A stretch of DNA of 40,396 nt. Origin: Verrucomicrobiota bacterium (GTDB taxonomy: Bacteria > Verrucomicrobiota > Verrucomicrobiia > Verrucomicrobiales > Akkermansiaceae). Below, piece by piece: positions 34,284 to 40,396 of the stretch (positions within the stretch are counted from its first letter, which is position 1; the number at the start of each line of letters is the position of its first letter). The notes under the pieces were generated by a model. The model was not told the origin of the DNA, did no database searches, and was given only the letters and a program-made list of their open reading frames with translations. The position numbers and the translations under genes were made by a program. The DNA lies in NCBI GenBank assembly GCA_026397725.1, contig JAPLUI010000286.1, forward strand, positions 1-40,396. The letters are read 5' to 3'.

Positions 34284-36477
34284 TCAAGCAAGAGCAAGAC
34301 ATGACCCCGCATCGGCACTGTTTGCCACCCGAACACCCATGCGCGGATGATTCACGAATTCGTCCGAAACGCCAGCAAGTGCCAACTCATTTTCCGCCGG
34401 GAGCAGGAACTGTGAGCATCGGCCCGGAATCCCCAATCCGATAGCATCGTAATTCCGCCCCTCCAGCCAGTCGGTGGCACCGCCCGGATTGTTCTCCACA
34501 TGCTGGACCGTAGCTCCAACCAGCCAATCCGCAGGCTTGTCGTTGTCATTTTGCAGGCTGGCGATGAAGAGGTCGTATTTGTGATTCGGGTCAAGGCCGT
34601 TGAGGGTGAACACCGGGGTGTAGGTGGTGTAATTGCCAAGCACCGCCGATTTGAGGATCCGTGCATTGCCGAGACCGCTCCAGTCCGCCCACGGATCCTT
34701 GTTGCAGTTGGTCGTGAAGCCCACGCTGGTCGGGCTGCCCTGGGAGTCCAGCAGGTTACTGCCGCTCGCCTGGGAATTCCCGACGGCGTCAGTCCAGGTG
34801 CTCCCGCTGTAATCCGCCGGGCCACCCGGGTGGCGTTGCCACGTGCATACTTGGTCGCAAGATAGCCGCCCACGCGATCCTCGTCATCCTCCGAGAGCGT
34901 GGTGCTATAGGAAATGATTTCGGCCAGGTAGTTGTTCAACGAATGCCAGTTTTGTTGTGCACGGCCCAGTTCGTAGGTCCGTTGGCTGGTGGTGTTGTCG
35001 TTGCCGACAATTTTCAAAATCATGTATTGGGAATTGCGATCATCGCCCAAGTAGAAGGGATAACTCGACAAGGCGGTGCCGTTCTTCGAGGCGGCCGCGG
35101 GAACATTGCCATCCCAGCAGTTGCCATTCTGGTTCCACATGTAACCGGACTGCGGGGCGCTGCCCATCCATGCCCCCCAGTCGCCGCCGTTCATCTTGGT
35201 CACAATGAACTGGGTCTTGGAGTACATGTTGCCTGCGATGGGCGCATAAGCGTCACCGGCAAACTGGACCGCAGGCAGGCCGTTGATCGCACCGGGAATG
35301 ATCTGCATCGTGCCCTGTGCCCGCGTCGCGGTGTGCCCGTTGGTGGATTGATCGGCCCAAGTCAGGACGCCGCCGGTATCGGTCGTGGTTCCCATTGCCG
35401 CATCGAACCAACAGGCCAAGCCGGTCGTGACCGGCAGCGCCGCCACGCTGACCGTGACGGTGTAGTTGGCGGTGATGAGGTCATCCGAGGACTTAACCCA
35501 GTAATGCACCGGGTTGGTGAAGTCCCGTGCGGTGCCGGAAGTGATGACAACCGGGGCGGGGGGAGGGGTCAAAGTTGGATCGGTGCTGTAGGCGGTCGCG
35601 CCGGTGGACAGCGTGAAGGTCGGCGCGAGAGTCGTCACCTCAGTTCCTGACGGCACGGCCCAGGCAATGGTCTTCGCCGACTCGTTAATGACAGCGTAGG
35701 GCCCGAAGGCGGTGATCCTCGCTTCCGGCGCGTAGGAAACCGCGAACCACTTGGTCATCAGGTATTGCTCGACCTGGACTCGCTCCTCTTCGGAAGCAGG
35801 CGCTCGTAGATGATCACTTCGGCCTGGTATTGATTGCCGGCATGATACACGCGGTCCTTGTTGAAAGCAGGGGCTTGCACATTGCCGGTCGTGAGAACTT
35901 CGATCAGGTTGAAACCGTTGTGGAGATCCGTGGGCATGGCGTAGGTTTCACCGTTCACCAAGGTTCCGTTCACAAAGGTGGACCCGCCTCTGACATTGCC
36001 GCTCGCGTAACCATTTCATAACGGATCGGTGGGACTGTCATCGGTTTCGCGGTGAAAATCGATGCCGTCGGCGTCAGTCAAAATGAAACTGCTGCCCTTG
36101 AAAACGGAGAAGACCGTCCGGATGTTGCTGTCCCTTGTGAACCGCAAGGCCGCGCTGTTGCCGGCACCCCCGTTCTTGGCGAAATGGATTGCGCCGAGAC
36201 CGGTTTCCGTGCCCGCGTTGGCAACATAGACCGGAGTGGCATTGCCGCCGGGCACCGTGGCGTCGGCAGCATTGGTGCTGCCATCAGGCCAGGTGGCGAC
36301 GCCCGCGCCGTCACCCAGCCCGAGGGTCGAAGCGTCGAACCAGCGGGCGTAATCGGTCACCGGCGGTGCCGCCTGGGCGCTGGGCCCGAAGATGCCGAGA
36401 CCGAGGACGGCGAGCGGCGTGGCGAGGCAGGTGAGGATGCGACGGAGTCGATTTACGCGGATGCGCGGGTTGGTCAT
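34284..36477 (-). pseudogene. LamG-type exported protein, broken by one nonsense codon and two frameshifts
   Basis: The gene starts at ATG 36477 with a signal peptide (RILTCLATPLAVLGLGIF, cleavage near AQA-A), then a LamG/concanavalin-like module (DYARWFDASTLGLGDGAGV). A TGA at 36016-36018 interrupts the frame, and sense continues in the same frame (NGYASGNVRGGSTFVNGT). Near 35785-35797 the frame must shift to pass from ERLLPK to RVQVEQYLMTKWFAV. A second LamG-like module follows (LACWFDAAMGTTTDTGGVL). Near 34818-34830 it shifts again, from TKYARGNAT to GGPADYSGSTWTDAVG. The last 40 codons look unrelated and end beside the heptamer array. It would have been a surface or secreted protein of about 730 residues. 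Three lesions make sequencing error for all of them unlikely. Confidence 0.75.
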
Positions 36478-36673
36478 GGGTGGTGCCAGCGGCCGGCGTG
36501 ACGCCGGGGAAGCGGGCTCGAATGTGTGTGGTGTTTGATTTCATGGTATCTGTCAGTGGTGTTTGTTATGGTTATGGTTCGAATATAGATGGGAACATGC
36601 GGGGAGGGGTGAACTGCCCTCTGCATGGACCTTCTCAAGTGGCCGCCGCGTGTGGCACGCCACAGGCGCGTGG

Positions 36674-36692
36674 TGTGGCAAAATTCGCCACA
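36674..36692 (+). promoter_or_regulatory. 19-bp dyad, copy 1 (candidate operator or hairpin)
   Basis: TGTGGCAAAATTCGCCACA has 6-bp perfect arms, 7-bp when extended by G/C at both ends, and an A/T core. It matches the dyad at 37154 at 16 of 19 positions. It lies 32 bases downstream of the receiver-only gene and about 200 bases upstream of the LamG-type gene. It could be a LuxR-type regulator site or, read on the minus strand, a hairpin with a T-rich loop. Confidence 0.5.
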
Positions 36693-36723
36693 CGGCGTGC
36701 TCCGCCACCCGCCGCGCCATGGC

Positions 36724-37107
36724 TCACGCGGACTCGTCCGCCAACACCGTGCGCATGGCGGCGATGACGGCATCCGGCGACTCGTCCTTGGAAACATAGC
36801 CCCATGCACCGGCACGCATGGCCCGTTCCGCGTGGAGGCTTTGCGGGTGCATCGAGAGGACCAACACGGGGAGCCGGACGTTTCCGGCGGTCAGATGGCG
36901 GATCAAGTCGAGTCCGTTCGATCCGTTCAGCGTGAGATCGACGAGTGCGACATCGGGCTGCGTTTGGGCGATGAGGGTGAGGGCATCGGTGACGTTATCC
37001 GCCTGCCCGCACACCGTCATGTCGGGTTGGTTTTCGATGAGTTCCACCAGCATGGCGCGGAAGAACAGGTGATCCTCCACGACGAGTATCTTTGCAGGAA
37101 TCGGCAC
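36724..37107 (-). CDS. receiver-only response regulator
   Basis: About 127 residues forming a CheY-like receiver domain: ILVVEDHLFFRAML with the acidic pair, VALVDLTLNGSNGLDLI with the phospho-accepting Asp, LVLSMH and YVSKDESPDAV with the conserved Ser/Thr and Lys positions. It is closely related to the receiver of the next gene but ends right after that domain (LADESA), with no LuxR-type output. Start placed at GTG 37107; GTG 37125 or TTG 37161 are alternatives, and none has a good ribosome site. It is either a phosphate sink or regulator of the partner kinase, or a truncated duplicate. Confidence 0.72.
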   Translation of the reverse strand: MPIPAKILVVEDHLFFRAMLVELIENQPDMTVCGQADNVTDALTLIAQTQPDVALVDLTLNGSNGLDLIRHLTAGNVRLPVLVLSMHPQSLHAERAMRAGAWGYVSKDESPDAVIAAMRTVLADESA

Positions 37108-37153
37108 GACTCCATCGTGCCGCACTCCGCCTTGGCGCACAACAGGCAGGCGC

Positions 37154-37172
37154 TGTGGCAAAAAACGCTACA
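37154..37172 (+). promoter_or_regulatory. 19-bp dyad, copy 2 (candidate operator or hairpin)
   Basis: TGTGGCAAAAAACGCTACA is an imperfect dyad related to the one at 36674. It straddles the stop codon of the LuxR-type regulator gene and lies about 50 bases upstream of the receiver-only gene, a suitable place for an operator. On the minus strand it can also form a stem with a run of six T in the loop. Confidence 0.5.
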
Positions 37173-37836
37173 GCCCGCGCTCGGCCGCCCACCGCGCCGC
37201 TTGCTGGTAAAGTTCGGCGGCGTTCCTGATTCCCAGCTTTTCCTTGATCCTGGCCCGGTAGCTGTCCACCGTGGTGGGTTCGAGCCGGAGCCGCGCGGAA
37301 ATTTCGCGTGATGTCAGGCCTTCGCCAATGAGCTGATAGACCTCGATCTCCCGGTCGGAAAGCACGTCCACCCCGGTCGCGGCCGCCGGTTTTCCGCCGA
37401 TCCCCTGCCGTTCCAGAATCGACTGGCTGACCCGCTTGCTTAAGTAGATTTCGCCATTCGTCACGGCGCGGATGGCGGCGAGAACTGCCTCCGGCGATTC
37501 CTCCTTCGACACAAACCCCTTTGCGCCGGCACGCAAGACCCGCTCCGCGTATAGCCTTTCCGCATGCATCGAAAGCACGAGCACGGGCAGCCGGAGGTGT
37601 CGCGCTTTCAAGTCCTTGATTAATTCCAGCCCGCTCGATCCGGCTAAAGTGAGATCAACGATCACGGCATCCGGGGCCTCTTGCTCGATGACGGCCAGCG
37701 CATCGTTGATGTTGTCCGCCTCGCCACAGACCCTCATGCCAAGCTCCTTGTTGATGAGTTGCACGAGCATGGCGCGAAAGAGCGGGTGGTCCTCGACGAT
37801 GAGAATCTTCTTTTTCATGCGGTGGGATTGGGTCAT
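37168..37836 (-). CDS. NarL/LuxR-type response regulator
   Basis: A 222-residue response regulator. Start ATG 37836 overlaps the kinase stop (ATGA at 37833-37836); the longer frame to 38175 only mirrors the kinase gene. Receiver: KKILIVEDHPLFRAML, phospho-acceptor Asp in AVIVDLTLAGSSGLEL, and GFVSKEESPEAV. Output: LuxR-type HTH, LSDREIEVYQLIGEGLTSRE then RLEPTTVDSYRARIKEKLGI near residues 150-205. It should be phosphorylated by the adjacent kinase. Targets are unknown; the two local dyads are candidates. Confidence 0.92.
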   Translation of the reverse strand: MTQSHRMKKKILIVEDHPLFRAMLVQLINKELGMRVCGEADNINDALAVIEQEAPDAVIVDLTLAGSSGLELIKDLKARHLRLPVLVLSMHAERLYAERVLRAGAKGFVSKEESPEAVLAAIRAVTNGEIYLSKRVSQSILERQGIGGKPAAATGVDVLSDREIEVYQLIGEGLTSREISARLRLEPTTVDSYRARIKEKLGIRNAAELYQQAARWAAERGL

Positions 37837-38927
37837 GACGGGTGAGTTGCCGGCCGGGTTGGATGCGGGGGAATTTCGCAGGAGACCACCGTGCCTCGGC
37901 CGGGGTGGGACTCGATCATGAGAACGCCCCCGAGAGCGCGGGCCCGGTATCTCATCGAAGACAAGCCCATGCCCGGGGTGTCGTTGGATGCCGGCACCTT
38001 GCCGCAGCCGTCGTCGGTCACGGCCAACCGCAACAGGTCTTCGTGCTGGTGCAGGGCCATCGTGATCTTGCGGGCGCCGCTGTGCTTCAGGGCGTTGGCC
38101 AAGGCCTCCTGGGCAATCCGGTAGAGGTGCATGCCCATTTCCGGGTCCGCGACCTGCGGGTTGCCCGTTTCGCAAAAGTCGACCGGCAGGCCGGTCAAAC
38201 CGGAGGCGTTGCGGGCCAGCTCCTCCAACGCGATCGCCAGGCCGTTGCCTTCGATTTGCACGGGGAAGATTCCCCGGGCCAGGTCCCGCGTGAGGGAGAC
38301 GGCGTCGCTGATCATCTCGCGGATGCGCTCGGCTTTGACCGCCTCCGGTTGGTGACGCTGCCGCAGGTCATTGGCCAGAAAGGCCGCCGCATAGCCGACT
38401 GCGGCGAGATGCGGCCCGATACTGTCGTGCAGGTCGCGTCCGATGCGTTGCTGTTCCCGCTCGCCGGCAACGAGAATACGCCGCTCCAGTTCCCGCTCTC
38501 GCTTGAGCGACTCGATTCGCGCCCGGTCGGACTCCTGTTGCTCCTTCACCGCAGCCGCCGCAACCACGAGCACCCCGAAGTAGAAGAAGCGGCTGATCAC
38601 GGCAACTGCGAATCCCGCGCCGGTCTCGTAAGGGTTGATTCCCACGTTCGCCGCCCACCAGACCACCGTGCAAAGACAGGCAAAGGCGATGCCGGCACGC
38701 TTGCCAATCCTCCATACCCCCAGGACGATGGGGAACGCATAGAACAAAAACAGGCTCCATTCCCAGCCGGTCACCCGATCAATCCAGCCGATCACCCCGA
38801 CCATCACCAGGGCCACGAGCAACGAGAACCATTGCGGCCGCCCCCTCAACGCCGCGAGCGGGAGTTCCGCAACCTGCACGAGCAGGCCGGTGAAACTGAA
38901 TCCAGGGATTTTGTCGTTTGCGCCCAT
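37833..38927 (-). CDS. NarL/UhpB-type membrane histidine kinase
   Basis: A 364-residue kinase. Start ATG 38927 (MGANDKIPGF); the frame is open to 39353, but the upstream part is antisense to nothing recognisable and overlaps intron remnant sequence. Four hydrophobic segments lie within residues about 33-125 (for example FSLLVALVMVGVIGWI and FYFGVLVVAAAA). A HisKA_3 dimerisation domain has GRDLHDSIGPHLAAV with phospho-accepting His167, and the HATPase domain has VTDDGCGK and PGMGLSSMRYRARALGG. There is no periplasmic sensor of size, so the signal is probably sensed in the membrane. It is translationally coupled to the response regulator. Confidence 0.9.
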   Translation of the reverse strand: MGANDKIPGFSFTGLLVQVAELPLAALRGRPQWFSLLVALVMVGVIGWIDRVTGWEWSLFLFYAFPIVLGVWRIGKRAGIAFACLCTVVWWAANVGINPYETGAGFAVAVISRFFYFGVLVVAAAAVKEQQESDRARIESLKRERELERRILVAGEREQQRIGRDLHDSIGPHLAAVGYAAAFLANDLRQRHQPEAVKAERIREMISDAVSLTRDLARGIFPVQIEGNGLAIALEELARNASGLTGLPVDFCETGNPQVADPEMGMHLYRIAQEALANALKHSGARKITMALHQHEDLLRLAVTDDGCGKVPASNDTPGMGLSSMRYRARALGGVLMIESHPGRGTVVSCEIPPHPTRPATHPS

Positions 38928-39093
38928 AGTCCTCGTCCGTCTGCGGGCTGCCTTCATTTTTGGCCCCGCCGGAGTGAGCGGCATTCTGATACCGGCGGCG
39001 ACCTTCCGCAAGCTCCGCGATTCCCGCAACTCAGTCCACTGACTGCATTCGGGATCGGGCCGCCCGGCCGATGGTCGGACGACGCCCCCCACT

Positions 39094-39126
39094 GATCCGG
39101 ACGAGCGCAATTCACGCATCCGTTTC
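39094..39126 (-). ncRNA. degenerate group II intron domain V
   Basis: The 33 bases read on the minus strand align with bacterial domain V (GAGCCGTATGCG...CGCACGTACGGTTC pattern): GAAACGGATGCG, a GTGAAT loop, then CGCTCGTCCGGATC. The catalytic AGC triad position reads AAA, and two basal pairs are lost, so the ribozyme core is dead. Confidence 0.5.
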
Positions 39127-39361
39127 CTCGGGGTTGTGGTTGCATCGCATACTGGAGTGAACCATGCGAGCAGGCAATAGGGGAAACACCCGGAGCAGGC
39201 CTTGGAACCGTTCCCAGTGCGGACTGCTGCCGCGATCGCGCCGCACCAGCCATCCGCGCCACAACTTCGCCACCGCATACCGCAGCCGTGAAAGCATGCG
39301 AATGTTTCCGGTGATTCCCTCGTGTGAGGCATCGTGCCCACGCAGCTTCTCATTGAGTTTG
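39112..39361 (-). pseudogene. group II intron reverse transcriptase/maturase, C-terminal fragment
   Basis: The frame reads LNEKLRGHDASHEGITGNIR, then MLSRLRYAVAKLWRGWLVRR, and ends NPEETDA followed by TGA. This is the conserved C-terminus of group II intron maturases (compare LRGHYxYYGITGN, RRW-type segment, and the EEPDA end that overlaps domain V). The polymerase domain with YADD is absent. It cannot be functional. Confidence 0.7.
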
Positions 39362-40396
39362 CAATCTCATGAAGCGTCGCGGGTGCTGCGGCTCATGCAG
39401 TGGATAGATATCACCCACGGTGACCGCCCGACTGTTGCCGGTCCCCGTCTCCGAGATTGCGGCATTGGGCTGGAGCGCGACGAAGGCGGCCCCATTCGTG
39501 CTTCGGGCCAAAGCGGCCCAGGGTCCGGCCGGGGAATCCGCCACCTGCACCGTGAGGGTGATGTCGTTTCGATCAAGGTAACGGACCAGTGACAACTCGA
39601 ACGTGCCACCGGTACCTAATCCCGCCCTAGGCAGGATGGAGACACCCGTCGCTTGACCCGCAGGGTCGCCACCGAGCGCGTATTCCAGCAAGTTGACGAT
39701 CCCGTTGTCGTTTGGGTCGGCATTGTCGGCGGCGTCACCTTCGTTCGCCGTGGTGCCGAAGTATTGTTTGCGCCAAATTTGCAAAGGCGTGAGCTGGGTT
39801 ACGGTCACGGTGAAACTTCCGGTGCCCGTGTTGTTGGCGGCGTCCTTGGCCGTCACCGTCACCGTCGTGATGCCCAGCGGGAACTCGGCACCGCTGGCAT
39901 GCGAGTATGTTAGGCTGGTCACTCCCACCGCGTCGCTCGCCGTCGCGGCGGGATAGTTCACCACCGCCCCGGCGGCGCTCGTCGCCTCTGCGGCGAGATC
40001 CGCCGGTGGCGTCACCACCGGCGGCGTGGTGTCATGTACCGTCACGGTGAAGGTCGCCGTGTCCGTGTTGTTCGCGGCGTCCTTGGCGGTCACCGTCACC
40101 GTCGTGATGCCTAGCGGAAACTCGGTACCGCTGGCATGCGAGTATGTTAGGCTGGTCACTCCCACCGCGTCGCTCGCCGTCGCGGCGGGATAGTTCACCA
40201 CCGCGCCGGCGGCGCTCGTCGCCTCTGCGGTGAGATCCGCTGGTGGCGTCACCACCGGCGATGTGGTGTCATGTACCGTCACGGTGAAGGTCGCGGTGCC
40301 CGTGTTGTTCGCGGCGTCCTTGGCGGTCGCCGTCACCGTCGTGATGCCCAGCGGGAACTCGGTACCGCTGGCATGAGAGTATGTTAGGCTGATCAC
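39350..40396 (-). CDS. HYR-repeat exported protein, C-terminal part (runs off the right edge)
   Basis: At least 348 codons, open at the window edge, so the N-terminus is not visible. It contains tandem HYR-type immunoglobulin-like repeats of 79 residues (DTTPPVVTPPADLAAEATS, then TVTVTAKDAANNTGT), two full and one partial. Then comes the verrucomicrobial ending domain (LQIWRKQYFG, NLLEYALGGDPAG) and a final beta region ending RRFMRLQTQ. HYR repeats serve in adhesion or as spacers in surface proteins. The stop codon lies in the junction with the group II intron remnant, so the very last residues may not be original. Confidence 0.82.
   Translation of the reverse strand: MISLTYSHASGTEFPLGITTVTATAKDAANNTGTATFTVTVHDTTSPVVTPPADLTAEATSAAGAVVNYPAATASDAVGVTSLTYSHASGTEFPLGITTVTVTAKDAANNTDTATFTVTVHDTTPPVVTPPADLAAEATSAAGAVVNYPAATASDAVGVTSLTYSHASGAEFPLGITTVTVTAKDAANNTGTGSFTVTVTQLTPLQIWRKQYFGTTANEGDAADNADPNDNGIVNLLEYALGGDPAGQATGVSILPRAGLGTGGTFELSLVRYLDRNDITLTVQVADSPAGPWAALARSTNGAAFVALQPNAAISETGTGNSRAVTVGDIYPLHEPQHPRRFMRLQTQ
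39785..40396 (-). repeat. tandem 237-bp HYR-coding repeats
   Basis: The marker GTATGTTAG occurs at 39905, 40142 and 40379, exactly 237 bases apart, and the intervening sequence is nearly identical at the nucleotide level. The array continues past the window edge. Such identity points to recent expansion or gene conversion. Confidence 0.88.

Larger units (their letters stand above)
39046..39361 (-). mobile_element. 3' remnant of a group II intron
   Basis: The minus strand carries the C-terminal tail of an intron-encoded reverse transcriptase, an overlapping domain V-like hairpin and a G-rich domain VI-like stretch ending near 39046. Everything 5' of the last 80 or so codons is missing. The remnant begins exactly where the HYR protein gene ends, with overlap of a few bases, so a 5'-truncated insertion or a deletion joined them. 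Between 38928 and 39046 I see no gene. Confidence 0.6.

Noticed and set aside
37837..38175. Upstream extension of the LuxR-type regulator
   Set aside because: It mirrors the histidine kinase gene in another frame; the ATGA overlap at 37833-37836 gives a proper start.
38928..39353. Upstream extension of the histidine kinase
   Set aside because: The extension passes through the intron remnant in a different frame and lacks any domain; ATG 38927 precedes the first membrane segment.

Overview
The window is GC-rich, bacterial, and mostly a defence island flanked by exported-protein genes. Several traits point to Verrucomicrobiota, possibly a related PVC lineage: large secreted proteins ending in a W...N..D..LEYALGGDP-type domain, LamG-like proteins carrying an EQYLMTKW-type segment, a PQQ-like beta-propeller protein, an SGNH esterase with duplicated N-terminal modules, and interspersed 7-bp tandem repeats. 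The lineage call is inference from protein style; no rRNA or marker gene is present, and no tRNA, rRNA or CRISPR array was seen.

Left part (1-12100, + strand): a class 1 DISARM locus, drmMI-drmA-drmB-drmC. Two things are unusual. The methylase drmMI has lost its 5' part, and no drmD is visible. Between drmMI and drmA sits a translationally coupled ATPase + HNH nuclease pair that resembles Septu PtuA/PtuB, followed by the stump of a second ATPase and a 42-codon ORF. After drmC come eroded pieces: a WYL-domain regulator tail, a CPXCG zinc-protein tail and a 30-codon ORF. A PQQ-like exported protein (12135 onward) is convergent with the next operon and has lost its natural stop.

Middle part (13449-29486, - strand): one long, tightly overlapping operon with a type I restriction-modification system as its frame. 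Its order in the direction of transcription is hsdM, a DUF1016/PDDEXK nuclease gene, hsdS, SIR2, HerA, an AlbA_2-type ATP-binding protein with two winged helices, an AbiEi-like regulator, an AbiEii-like nucleotidyltransferase, hsdR, and a YgjP-like metallopeptidase gene. SIR2-HerA is a known NAD-depleting antiphage pair; the AbiE-like pair resembles a type IV toxin-antitoxin. These modules are therefore nested between hsdS and hsdR. A 90-bp duplication of the hsdM 3' end flanks the DUF1016 gene and records how that gene entered. The AbiE-like pair has its own nested palindromic operator.

Right part (29848-40396): a large secreted SGNH/sialate-O-acetylesterase-like protein (+), a transposase scrap, a LamG-type exported protein pseudogene with one nonsense codon and two frameshifts (-), a NarL/UhpB-type two-component set (membrane histidine kinase, LuxR-type response regulator, and a receiver-only paralogue) with two matching 19-bp dyads, a degraded 3' end of a group II intron, and the C-terminal part of a protein with HYR repeats that runs off the right edge.

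Functionally, DISARM and type I RM would recognise unmodified DNA. The ATPase-HNH, SIR2-HerA and AbiE-like modules would act as back-up or abortive layers. The many scars (truncations, repeats, remnants) indicate rapid turnover of the island.
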